Notes: generated by a model from the letters alone, not told the origin. A DNA stretch of 11,653 bases from Ruminococcaceae bacterium UBA1865 (GCA_002338255.1 DDHX01000065.1:218-11870); one strand, 5' to 3'; shown: positions 1-7,122, counted from the stretch's first letter. Made by a program: numbers and translations.

Positions 1-948
1 GTTTCTATTATTATTCCTGTTCGCAATATTGAACAGCAGATTTCTGGGATTTTACGCTCTGTTGCCGCTCAGGCCAACGGCATTGAAGTTGAATTGATCG
101 TTGTGGACATGGGTTCCGCTGATCAGACTGTACTGGAGGCCGTTCAGCTGATTAAGGAACTGAAACTCCGCGGATTTGTGATTCAAAACGGGGACAGCAC
201 GGTTGCTGCCGCTTTAAATACGGGAATTCAAAAGGCCGGCGGTAATTATATCACCTTCATCTTTGCTCGCAGGCTCTATCGTGATTTTATCCAGGGCTAT
301 CTGGATACGGCTGCGCGCACATCGGCTGACTTTGTTTTCGGCTGCGTCAGCGAAGAGGAATCCCGCGCTTCGGAACGGCGCTTGGTTAGCAAAACAGTTC
401 GGCAGGTAACCGGCAGCCAATACATTAAAAACATATTAAAAGATAATATTCACATTGATATTTCTGCTGTTTTATTAAGGCGCAAATTTATTGTCGGAAA
501 GCAGATCCACTTTATTGACGCATGCAGCCATGGCTATGCGGAAGAATTTGTTTTTCGCTGTCTATTGGCAGCAGACGTTATCGCCCAGTCACCTGTTATT
601 ATAAAGCGGGATAATGTTTATGAACTGAAGCGCGGAAAGCAAAAGCCGGTTGGTAAAAATATTTTTCAGCATACAGACGCGATGCTTCGGATTGCAGATA
701 TCATCAAAACAAGCCATCGTGATGACACGGAGCTGATACAGCTTTTCGAACGTGAAAAATTGCCTCTTACGGTTATGGACGGGGTGGATGTCTTATTAAA
801 AGAAGGTACGGGTTACAGCTCAATTCGTGGCTATTTGCGCGTTTCGGGTTATAATAAGTTCCTAATTACCGGCAAGCAGACCGACTTGGCGCTCAGGCGC
901 CGTATCACCGTGTGGCATACCATTCCGTGGATGTACAAAGCAAAATAG
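1..948 (+). CDS. Family 2 (GT-A fold) glycosyltransferase-like protein, 5' end outside the window, atypical active site
   Basis: The reading frame is open from the first base, so the gene starts upstream; 315 residues are visible before the TAG at 946. The visible N-terminus, VSIIIPVRN, followed by IVVDMGSADQT at about residues 33-43, is the usual opening of GT2 glycosyltransferases (first beta strand, then the VDDGS-type nucleotide-binding strand). GT2 enzymes transfer sugars from nucleotide-sugars in the cytoplasm, typically for envelope polysaccharides. The next landmark, normally Phe-Leu-Asp-Ala-Asp-Asp, reads FIFARR at residues 86-91, so the acidic metal-binding motif is lost, although the flanking GGNYIT and the downstream helix (DFIQGYLDTAARTSADFVFG) align normally. 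The C-terminal half (about 120-315) is not one I recognise. There is no transmembrane segment in the visible part. It may be a catalytically inactive homologue or use an altered mechanism; the acceptor is unknown. A strong terminator follows, so it ends its transcription unit. Confidence 0.75.
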   Translation, partial: VSIIIPVRNIEQQISGILRSVAAQANGIEVELIVVDMGSADQTVLEAVQLIKELKLRGFVIQNGDSTVAAALNTGIQKAGGNYITFIFARRLYRDFIQGYLDTAARTSADFVFGCVSEEESRASERRLVSKTVRQVTGSQYIKNILKDNIHIDISAVLLRRKFIVGKQIHFIDACSHGYAEEFVFRCLLAADVIAQSPVIIKRDNVYELKRGKQKPVGKNIFQHTDAMLRIADIIKTSHRDDTELIQLFEREKLPLTVMDGVDVLLKEGTGYSSIRGYLRVSGYNKFLITGKQTDLALRRRITVWHTIPWMYKAK

Positions 949-980
949 CTTGTTTGAATTTATATTTTATTGATTAAACT

Positions 981-1030
981 TGCCGTCGTGGAAAAGAAAA
1001 CCCTTTTCCTGACGGTATTTCTTTTATTTT
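981..1030 (+). terminator. Rho-independent terminator after the glycosyltransferase gene
   Basis: The two arms TGCCGTC (981-987) and GACGGTA (1011-1017) pair, and inside them GGAAAAG (990-996) pairs with CTTTTCC (1003-1009). A small internal bulge (GT opposite T) separates the two helices and the loop is six bases (997-1002). The run TTTCTTTTATTTT follows at 1018-1030. It lies 32 nt past the stop codon and separates the glycosyltransferase from the padR cassette. Confidence 0.88.
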
Positions 1031-1063
1031 AACGGATTACAGGAATTATATTTCTATAAATTA

Positions 1064-1092
1064 TTGACAAAGTATACTATGCTATATATAAT
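1064..1092 (+). promoter_or_regulatory. Perfect-consensus sigma-A promoter of the padR cassette, with candidate PadR operator
   Basis: TTGACA at 1064-1069 and TATAAT at 1087-1092 are separated by exactly 17 bp, a full match to the housekeeping promoter consensus. Transcription should begin near 1099, leaving a leader of fewer than 20 nt. That leader holds GGGAGG (1103-1108), 8 nt before the TTG start of padR. The spacer carries the 8-bp palindrome AGTATACT (1071-1078), and the -10 region is embedded in alternating TATATATA (1083-1090). Such an unusually strong promoter directly before a PadR gene suggests autorepression by binding across the spacer; this is inference from position and symmetry only. 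Confidence 0.85.
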
Positions 1093-1116
1093 ATAATTCG
1101 ATGGGAGGTATCGCGA

Positions 1117-1437
1117 TTGGATATACAAATTAAGAAGGGTCTGCTTGATGTATGTGTCTTGGCTGTGATAAACAAGAAGGACTCTTACGGTTATCAGATC
1201 ATTAAAGACGTTTCAATCTGTATCGAAATTTCTGAATCTACCCTCTATCCGATTTTAAAACGACTTGAGGCGGGAGGCTGCCTCTCGACCTACTCAATGG
1301 AACACAATGGCCGTCTTAGAAAATATTATCGTATTACTGCCCTTGGCAAGCATAGAATCAATGATTTTTTTGCGGAGTGGAGCGAGTTAGAACGAATCAA
1401 TAAATTTATTATGCAGGAGGGGAATCAATCATTATGA
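1117..1437 (+). CDS. PadR family transcriptional regulator
   Basis: This is a 106-residue winged-helix DNA-binding protein and probable repressor. The N-terminal helix KKGLLDVCVLAVINKKDSYG, the recognition-helix segment ISESTLYPILKRLEAGG (about 38-54) and the wing ending in RKYYRIT (about 67-73) are the typical landmarks of the short PadR class (about 105-110 residues), followed by a C-terminal dimerisation helix. The start is TTG at 1117, supported by GGGAGG 8 nt upstream; no in-frame ATG would preserve the conserved N-terminus. The stop overlaps the next start as ATGA (1434-1437), so the two genes are translationally coupled. PadR genes next to DUF1700/DUF4097 membrane proteins are a recurrent pair in Firmicutes, where the regulator usually controls its own operon. 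The inducing signal is unknown; cell-envelope stress would be a guess from the partner protein. Confidence 0.93.
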   Translation: MDIQIKKGLLDVCVLAVINKKDSYGYQIIKDVSICIEISESTLYPILKRLEAGGCLSTYSMEHNGRLRKYYRITALGKHRINDFFAEWSELERINKFIMQEGNQSL

Positions 1438-2486
1438 ATTCAGAATTGTATTTGAAAAGACTGAGAAGGCGGATCAAATCTTTACCGGATAACGAGAGAA
1501 ACACAATCATTGATTTTTACCGTGAAATTATTCAGGATAAAATCGAGAGTGGAGTATCTGAAGCACAGGCTGTCGCGGAACTGGGTGACGTGAACGTGCT
1601 TGCGCAAAAAATATTGATGGAAAATCCGAACCGAAAGCCGGTCAATGTAGGGAAAATTGTCGGAATTGTACTTGCTTCTGTTTTTGGAGTGATTTTTGTC
1701 GCTATGCTTACGGTGGGAATTTTGGGGATTGCTACTTTTCAGGGTAACAAGGTAGCAAACAGCGTCACAGCTTCGACACATGAAGTCACGGCTGGAAATA
1801 AGGTGTTCACTTCACCGGAAGCCGGCATCAGCAGCATCCGTATTGAGGCGGAAAATAAAGAGGTTACAGTCATCGCTGTGGATTCTGATGATATCAAGAT
1901 CAGCTATATGGAAGACAAAGATGAGGATTATTCCGTTACCAACGAAAATGGCTCGGTAACCTTGGTGAATCAAAGTCATCGACATGGTTCCTTTTCTTTT
2001 CAATTCTTTGATTGGGGCAACCATGACATTGCTAAAATTATAGTTTACGTACCCAAGAACTATGCGAAAAATATTTCTATCAGCACGACTAACAGTGTGA
2101 TACAGATTTCGGATTTCTCAGAATTAGGGGATTTAAGCTGTAAAACTACCAATTCTGTGATTAAAATGGAAAAAGTGGACGCTAAAAACATTACTATGGA
2201 AACACAAAATGCCGCCATCACGCTGAAAGACATCACCGCAGGCAATCAGCTTTCAGCAGAAACGCAAAACGGCAAGATTTCGCTTGATCATATTTCAGCA
2301 CAGGAGATTTCATTGCAAACACAAAACGCAATCATTGGCGGTACAATCGACGGAGCTCAATCGGATTATACAATTGAGACACACACGACCAATGCAATCA
2401 GCAACCTTCACGACCGCTCGGGCGGCAGTAAGAAGCTGACAGCTTCGACTACCAACGCAATTATCAATCTTGATTTTTCCAATTAA
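1434..2486 (+). CDS. DUF1700 (HAAS)/DUF4097-like membrane protein with extracytoplasmic repeat domain
   Basis: The 350-residue protein has three parts. Residues 1-65 are a charged helical domain (YLKRLRRRIKSLP ... GVSEAQAVAELGD), typical of the DUF1700/HAAS family found beside PadR regulators. One hydrophobic segment at about 74-100 should span the membrane, with the basic stretch before it (RKPVNVGK) indicating a cytoplasmic N-terminus. Residues about 110-350 would lie outside the cell and resemble DUF4097, a predicted beta-solenoid 'putative adhesin' domain. From residue 218 on, a Thr-Thr/Gln-Asn motif recurs every 19-22 residues (TTNSVI, TTNSVI, TQNAAI, TQNGKI, TQNAII, TTNAIS, TTNAII), consistent with stacked turns. 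The ATG overlaps the padR stop, and GGAGGGG lies at 1416-1422. No catalytic residues are evident. The likely role is in envelope sensing or a surface scaffold acting with the PadR repressor; this is inference, as no molecular function is firmly established for the family. Confidence 0.85.
   Translation: MNSELYLKRLRRRIKSLPDNERNTIIDFYREIIQDKIESGVSEAQAVAELGDVNVLAQKILMENPNRKPVNVGKIVGIVLASVFGVIFVAMLTVGILGIATFQGNKVANSVTASTHEVTAGNKVFTSPEAGISSIRIEAENKEVTVIAVDSDDIKISYMEDKDEDYSVTNENGSVTLVNQSHRHGSFSFQFFDWGNHDIAKIIVYVPKNYAKNISISTTNSVIQISDFSELGDLSCKTTNSVIKMEKVDAKNITMETQNAAITLKDITAGNQLSAETQNGKISLDHISAQEISLQTQNAIIGGTIDGAQSDYTIETHTTNAISNLHDRSGGSKKLTASTTNAIINLDFSN
2085..2456 (+). repeat. Protein-level repeats: seven T-[TQ]-N units of a predicted beta-solenoid
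   Basis: The motif begins at residues 218, 238, 257, 277, 296, 318 and 339 of the membrane protein, giving spacings of 20, 19, 20, 19, 22 and 21. Each copy is followed by a hydrophobic-alternating strand (SVIQIS, SVIKME, AAITLK, GKISLD, AIIGGT, AISNLH, AIINLD). A period near 20 residues with Asn at the same place in each turn is what a beta-helix with an asparagine ladder looks like. The DNA copies have diverged, so this is an old protein repeat and not a recent tandem duplication. Confidence 0.75.
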
Positions 2487-2505
2487 ATGCCAATGTGGAA
2501 GATTG

Positions 2506-2545
2506 AAGCCCCGGTTTGCTGTGCCGGGGCTTTTCTGCGTTTTTT
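2506..2545 (+). terminator. Rho-independent terminator of the padR cassette
   Basis: AAGCCCCGG (2506-2514) pairs perfectly with CCGGGGCTT (2524-2532) across a nine-base loop. T-rich DNA follows (TTTT at 2531-2534 and TTTTTT at 2540-2545). It lies 19 nt after the stop of the membrane protein gene and just before the miaB promoter. There is no T-run on the other strand, so it acts only in the + direction. Confidence 0.9.
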
Positions 2546-2546
2546 C

Positions 2547-2575
2547 TTGAAGTGTAATACACAACATGGTATAAT
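2547..2575 (+). promoter_or_regulatory. Extended -10 sigma-A promoter of the miaB-mutSL operon with an internal dyad
   Basis: TTGAAG (2547-2552) and TATAAT (2570-2575) are 17 bp apart, and TG at 2567-2568 supplies the extended -10 element. Transcription should start near 2582, giving a leader of about 30 nt with GGGAGG (2597-2602), 9 nt before the TTG start of miaB. The spacer holds the perfect 11-bp dyad GTGTAATACAC (2552-2562), which could be an operator. No LexA-type GAAC-N4-GTTC box is visible here, so there is no sign of SOS control of mutSL. Confidence 0.82.
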
Positions 2576-2611
2576 ATCATAGAAACCATACAATATGGGA
2601 GGTATATCCTT

Positions 2612-4036
2612 TTGGCAGATAAATTCCCGATTCATTTGGCGCCGCCGGTGCGCCCGCAGGCTGATTATATCAGCGATATTGCACAAATAATGGCTGTTCG
2701 AGCGCGCGGCCCGGTACCGATGGCACTTGTTCATACCTACGGTTGTCAGCAGAATGTTGCCGACGGAGAAAAAATAAAAGGCCAGCTTGGGGAAATGGGA
2801 TTTTCCTTTACAGATAAAGAAGACGAAGCGGATTTGATTATATTCAATACCTGCGCTGTTCGTGAGCACGCGGAAGACAGAGTGTTTGGCAACGTGGGCG
2901 CGCTGAAGAATGTGAAACAGCGCAATCCATCGCTTATTATTGCCCTTTGCGGTTGCATGATGGAGCAGGAGCATGTTGCGGAACGTATTCGAAAGAGCTT
3001 CCCGTTTGTCAATCTGGTTTTCGGAACTCATGTTATTCACAGGCTGCCGGAGCTTTTGTTCACCACAATTACCGACGGCCACCGTGTTTTTGAACGCGGT
3101 GACGACAGCGAGGACAAGCAGATTGTCGAGGGCCTGCCGATTCACCGTGACGGGGACATTAAAGCATGGCTCACGGTTATGTATGGATGCGATAACTTTT
3201 GCTCATACTGTGTAGTACCGTATGTTAGAGGCAGGGAGCGCAGCCGCACACCGGAGGCGATTCTTGAAGAATTCAAGAGCCTTGTCAAGGCAGGCTATAA
3301 AGACATTACTTTGCTTGGGCAGAACGTCAATTCCTATGGGAAAAGTTTGGATAAACCCATTTCGTTTTCCGAACTGCTTAAAATGCTCGACGCAGTTGAC
3401 GGTGACTACCGAATCCGCTTTATGACGTCACATCCTAAGGATGCAACTCACGAATTAATCGATACAATTGCAAACGGCAGGCACATCAGCCATCATTTGC
3501 ATCTGCCGTTCCAATCCGGAAACGACCGGGTGTTAAAAGAGATGAACCGGGGTTACACACGCGAAAAATATCTTGCGCTTGTGGACTATGCCAAACAGAC
3601 CATACCGGACCTTTCGCTCACTTCCGACATTATCGTCGGTTTTCCCGGCGAAACCTACGAAGAGTTTCTTGACACAATCGACCTCATTCAAATTGTTGGT
3701 TTCACATCGCTTTACACCTTTATCTACTCTCCGCGGGTGGGTACAAGGGCGGCAAAAATGCCGGACCCCGTTTCCGCGGACGAAAAGTCAAAGTGGTTTA
3801 CCGAACTTTGCAGCACACAGGAGCAAATTGCCGCCCAACGCTGTGCAGAAATGATCGGTACGACCCAGCGGGTTCTGGTTGAAGAACGCAATGAAAAAAA
3901 CGGGCTTTTGTCCGGTCGAACCGACGGAAATATCATTGTTGATTTTACCGGGGATGAACAGCTCATTGGCAGTTTTATAAAGGTTAAGATTACTGCCGCG
4001 CGCAACTGGATTTTATATGGAGAATCAATTCAATAA
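2612..4036 (+). CDS. miaB: tRNA-2-methylthio-N6-dimethylallyladenosine synthase MiaB
   Basis: This radical-SAM methylthiotransferase adds the 2-methylthio group to i6A37 of tRNAs reading U-starting codons. All expected parts of the 474-residue protein are visible. The N-terminal MTTase (UPF0004) domain has three cluster-binding cysteines, C45 (TYGCQQN), C81 (NTCAVREHAEDR) and C115 (CGCMMEQ). The radical-SAM core has the CX3CX2C motif at C193, C197 and C200 (GCDNFCSYC), followed by VVPYVRGRERSR, LLGQNVNSYG and SDIIVGFPGET. A C-terminal TRAM domain of about 60 residues ends at TAA 4034. The N-terminal extension of about 35 residues is common in Firmicute MiaB. The start is TTG 2612, with GGGAGG 9 nt upstream. 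It is the first gene of the long operon, directly after the promoter at 2547-2575, and is followed after 25 nt by the ricA-like gene, the same pairing as ymcB-ymcA in Bacillus subtilis. Its substrate i6A is made by MiaA, encoded four genes downstream. Confidence 0.97.
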   Translation: MADKFPIHLAPPVRPQADYISDIAQIMAVRARGPVPMALVHTYGCQQNVADGEKIKGQLGEMGFSFTDKEDEADLIIFNTCAVREHAEDRVFGNVGALKNVKQRNPSLIIALCGCMMEQEHVAERIRKSFPFVNLVFGTHVIHRLPELLFTTITDGHRVFERGDDSEDKQIVEGLPIHRDGDIKAWLTVMYGCDNFCSYCVVPYVRGRERSRTPEAILEEFKSLVKAGYKDITLLGQNVNSYGKSLDKPISFSELLKMLDAVDGDYRIRFMTSHPKDATHELIDTIANGRHISHHLHLPFQSGNDRVLKEMNRGYTREKYLALVDYAKQTIPDLSLTSDIIVGFPGETYEEFLDTIDLIQIVGFTSLYTFIYSPRVGTRAAKMPDPVSADEKSKWFTELCSTQEQIAAQRCAEMIGTTQRVLVEERNEKNGLLSGRTDGNIIVDFTGDEQLIGSFIKVKITAARNWILYGESIQ

Positions 4037-4061
4037 TTAAAAATATGAAGGAGTTAACACA

Positions 4062-4472
4062 ATGGATATCATCAGCTTAGCAAGAGAAATGGGTAAAGAA
4101 ATACAAAAGGATCAAAGATATCTCAGCATGCAGCTTGCAAAACAGAACAGTGACGAGGACAAGGAACTGCAAGACTTGATAGGTGAGTTTAATTTGAAGA
4201 GAGTGGCAATTAACAGCGAAACACAAAAAGAAGAGCAGGATAATGATAAAATGCAGTCACTGAATCAGGAGCTGCGCGCTATTTATGCAAAAATTATGCA
4301 AAATCCGAATATGCTCGCTTATAATACTGCAAAAGAAGCGATGGATGCTCTGCTTCAGCGCGTCAGCACAATCATCGGCCAGTCCGCCGACGGCGAAGAC
4401 CCGGAAACAACCGACTACGAGGAACCATCTTCTTGCGGCGGCGACTGCTCCGGCTGCGGCGGCTGCCACTAA
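4062..4472 (+). CDS. YlbF/YmcA (Ric) family protein with a four-cysteine C-terminal tail
   Basis: This 136-residue, mostly helical protein has DIISLAREMGKEIQKDQRYLSM at the start and IYAKIMQNPNMLAYNTAKEAMDALLQRVSTII at about 74-105, the conserved pattern of the YlbF/YmcA family. In B. subtilis the relatives RicA (YmcA), RicF (YlbF) and RicT (YaaT) form a complex that binds [4Fe-4S] clusters, works with RNase Y in mRNA processing and affects sporulation, competence and biofilm. Position directly after miaB favours RicA over RicF, but sequence alone does not separate them, so no symbol is given. After an acidic linker (about 108-121) the protein ends in C125-X3-C129-X2-C132-X2-C135-His136, a likely metal or Fe-S ligand set. 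The start ATG has AAGGAG (4048-4053) at 8 nt. It is followed by mutS after 40 nt without a terminator. Confidence 0.85.
   Translation: MDIISLAREMGKEIQKDQRYLSMQLAKQNSDEDKELQDLIGEFNLKRVAINSETQKEEQDNDKMQSLNQELRAIYAKIMQNPNMLAYNTAKEAMDALLQRVSTIIGQSADGEDPETTDYEEPSSCGGDCSGCGGCH
4434..4469 (+). other. Codons for the cysteine cluster (C-X3-C-X2-C-X2-C-H) of the Ric-like protein
   Basis: The last twelve codons before the stop encode four cysteines separated by Gly, Ser and Asp, ending in Cys-His. The short flexible residues between them are typical of a metal or Fe-S ligand loop. Cysteines in this protein family are known to ligate [4Fe-4S] clusters in the RicAFT complex of B. subtilis. That this tail does the same is inference. 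Confidence 0.7.
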
Positions 4473-4512
4473 TCTGATTAAAAATAATTTACGCAGGAGA
4501 TGACGCGGGCGC

Positions 4513-7122
4513 ATGGCAAATCTTTCACCAATGATGCAGCAGTATTTTGAAATCAAAGAGAAAAATCCAAATACCATCTTATTCTTTCGCCTTGGTGATT
4601 TTTATGAAATGTTTTACGAAGATGCCAAGCTTGCGTCAAGGGAACTTGAGTTGACGCTGACAGGCCGTGACTGCGGTCAGGAAGAGCGTGCCCCTATGTG
4701 CGGGATCCCTTTTCACAGCTATGAAAGTTATGTCGCCCGCCTTGTTGCAAAGGGCTATAAGGTTGCCATCTGCGAACAAATGGAAGATCCCGCCTTGGCA
4801 AAGGGCCTTGTAAAACGGGATATCATCCGCGTGATTACGCCCGGAACGGTGCTCGAAAGCAGCATGCTCGATGAAACACGCAACAACTTCATCTGTTCAA
4901 TTTGTGTTGATGGTACTACTGCCGGAATTTGTTTTGCGGATATTTCCACGGGTGAGCTTCACGCGACCACACTGTGTAACGGGAATTTATCAGAACTGCT
5001 TAAAAATGAGCTTTCGCGCTATTCACCGCGCGAGATTTTGATCAACCAAAACATCTTGGAACTTGCCGAACTGCCAAAGTTTATCAAGGAGAGATTATCC
5101 GCCAGTCTGGAACTGCTTGATAACACCGAATATTTACAGGAAACGTGTTCCTCACTTGTACTTGACCAGTTTAGCAAAAAAAATCTGGACGATTTAAATC
5201 TTGAAGATAAGCCGGAACTTGTCCGCGCAATCGGTGCGCTGCTCAGTTATTTGAAACGTACCCAGCGAATCGGAATCGAGCGCATTAATGGTATTGACCT
5301 TTACACCGGAGCGCAGTTCATGCATTTGGATTTGAATGCGCGGCGTAATCTTGAATTGCTGGAAACTATGCGCAATAAGGAAAAGCGCGGTTCCCTTCTA
5401 TGGGTGCTCGACAAAACGCGAACCGCAATGGGTAAACGTCTGATCCGCAGCTGGATTGAGCAGCCACTGCTTAGCCCGGCTCAGATTGGCCGCCGTTTGA
5501 ACGCGGTTGAAGAGTTGTTACAGGATGCCATTCTGCGCGACAGTATCGCTGAACAGCTTTCCGGCATCCATGATTTGGAACGGCTGATGTCCCGCATTGT
5601 GTACGGTTCGGCAAACGGCAGGGAGCTTCGCTCGCTGTCTGCGGCTATCACCCGGCTGCCCGCGCTGAAGGAATTGCTAAAGGGTGTAAAGTCAGACCTC
5701 CTTACAGGAATTTATGAAAATATTGATATTTTGAAAGATGTCTTTCAGCTGATAGACCATTCTATTGTTGAAGAGCCGCCGTTCACCATCCGCGAGGGCG
5801 GGATGATTCTGCCCGGTTACAATGAAGAGCTTGACCTGTTAAAGGGCGACATGAGTGACGGTAGGGGAATCGTTGCCCAAATTGAAGCGCAGGAGCGCGA
5901 ACGAACGGGCATCCCCAAGCTGAAAGTCGGCTACAACAGGGTGTTCGGTTATTATATTGAAATCAGCAACGGGTACAAAGATCAGGCACCCCCTGAATAC
6001 ATACGCAAGCAGACGCTTACGAATTGTGAACGCTTTATTACTCCCGAATTAAAAGAATTGGAAGGGAAAATTCTTGGCGCGCACGACAAATCCGTACAAT
6101 TGGAGTACCAGCTGTTCGATGCTGTCCGCAAGGACGTTGCCGCGCAGCTAACCCGTGTGCAGCAGACGGCGCACGCCGTCGCACAACTTGATGTTTTGAC
6201 TTCCTTTGCACAGGTTTCCGCTTATCAGAATTACGTTCGGCCGAATGTCAATTTAGACGGCAAAATCATATTAAAGGAAAGTCGTCACCCCGTTGTGGAG
6301 ATGCTGCTCGACGCGCCTTTCGTGCCCAATGATGTTACGCTTGACAAGGACGAAAACCGCGTTGCAATCATCACAGGCCCCAATATGGCGGGTAAATCCA
6401 CCTATATGCGCCAAACGGCGCTCATTGTCATTATGGCTCAAATCGGTTGCTTTGTGCCGGCGTCCTATGCGGAAATCGGCATTACCGACAAAATCTTCAC
6501 GCGTGTCGGCGCATCGGATGATTTGGCTTCCGGTCAGTCGACCTTTATGGTTGAAATGTCCGAAGTTGCCGATATTATCAGAAATGCGACCAACAACAGC
6601 CTCTTAATTTTGGATGAAATCGGCCGCGGCACCTCTACCTTTGACGGAATGAGCATTGCCCGCGCTGTTCTTGAATATGTAGCAAACAAACAGTCTTTGG
6701 GAGCGAAAACCCTTTTTGCAACGCATTATCACGAATTGACCGAATTGGAAGATTTGGTCAGCGGCGTGAAAAATTATAACATTGCCGTAAAAAAACGCGG
6801 TGACGACATCACCTTCCTGCGCCGGATTGTACGGGGCGGTGCGGACGACAGCTTTGGTATTGAAGTTGCCAAGCTTGCCGGTGTACCAAACAAAATTGTC
6901 AATCGTGCCAAACATATTTTGGCGGAACTCGAAAGCGGCCAGTATGTCACGATGCCGAAAAATCGAGGGCCAAAACAGGAAGTGCAGGATGATATTCAGC
7001 TTTCCTTAACCCCGCCGAACGAAACGGAAATTATGGACAGGCTGAAAAAGCTCGACGTTAACACACTCACACCAATAGAGTGTATGAATACTCTGTTTGA
7101 ACTTGCAACACTATCAAAATAA
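4513..7122 (+). CDS. mutS: DNA mismatch repair protein MutS
   Basis: This 869-residue MutS1-type protein recognises base mismatches and small loops and recruits MutL. The mismatch-reading Phe-X-Glu is intact at F30-Y31-E32 within FFRLGDFYEMF. The connector and lever domains follow (about 125-420), then the clamp (about 430-550) and the ABC-type ATPase. The ATPase carries Walker A GPNMAGKST (622-630), the segment GASDDLASGQSTFMVEM, Walker B LLILDEIGRG (D701, E702), and the switch histidine in FATHYHEL (H738). QLSLT at 829-833 near the C-terminus sits where Bacillus-type MutS has its sliding-clamp motif, but it lacks the usual final aromatic residue. The start is ATG 4513; AGGAGA (4495-4500) is 12 nt upstream, a little far, but MANLSPMMQQY matches the family N-terminus. 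Length is usual. mutL follows after 42 nt. Confidence 0.98.
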   Translation: MANLSPMMQQYFEIKEKNPNTILFFRLGDFYEMFYEDAKLASRELELTLTGRDCGQEERAPMCGIPFHSYESYVARLVAKGYKVAICEQMEDPALAKGLVKRDIIRVITPGTVLESSMLDETRNNFICSICVDGTTAGICFADISTGELHATTLCNGNLSELLKNELSRYSPREILINQNILELAELPKFIKERLSASLELLDNTEYLQETCSSLVLDQFSKKNLDDLNLEDKPELVRAIGALLSYLKRTQRIGIERINGIDLYTGAQFMHLDLNARRNLELLETMRNKEKRGSLLWVLDKTRTAMGKRLIRSWIEQPLLSPAQIGRRLNAVEELLQDAILRDSIAEQLSGIHDLERLMSRIVYGSANGRELRSLSAAITRLPALKELLKGVKSDLLTGIYENIDILKDVFQLIDHSIVEEPPFTIREGGMILPGYNEELDLLKGDMSDGRGIVAQIEAQERERTGIPKLKVGYNRVFGYYIEISNGYKDQAPPEYIRKQTLTNCERFITPELKELEGKILGAHDKSVQLEYQLFDAVRKDVAAQLTRVQQTAHAVAQLDVLTSFAQVSAYQNYVRPNVNLDGKIILKESRHPVVEMLLDAPFVPNDVTLDKDENRVAIITGPNMAGKSTYMRQTALIVIMAQIGCFVPASYAEIGITDKIFTRVGASDDLASGQSTFMVEMSEVADIIRNATNNSLLILDEIGRGTSTFDGMSIARAVLEYVANKQSLGAKTLFATHYHELTELEDLVSGVKNYNIAVKKRGDDITFLRRIVRGGADDSFGIEVAKLAGVPNKIVNRAKHILAELESGQYVTMPKNRGPKQEVQDDIQLSLTPPNETEIMDRLKKLDVNTLTPIECMNTLFELATLSK

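Noticed and set aside
2566..2589. ATGGT ... ACCAT inverted repeat around the miaB transcription start, considered as an attenuator or riboswitch
   Set aside because: The arms are only 5 bp, overlap the -10, and would not be fully in the transcript; the leader is too short for a riboswitch.
2483..3145. 220-codon open frame on the - strand across the 5' part of miaB
   Set aside because: It lies opposite a complete, well-conserved miaB and across the terminator and promoter; its translation shows no recognisable domain, and the composition is that of an antisense shadow.
6341..6369. TTGACA inside mutS as a possible internal promoter
   Set aside because: The position 17 bp downstream reads GCAATC, not a -10 element, and the bases are explained by the MutS codons for Leu-Asp-Lys.
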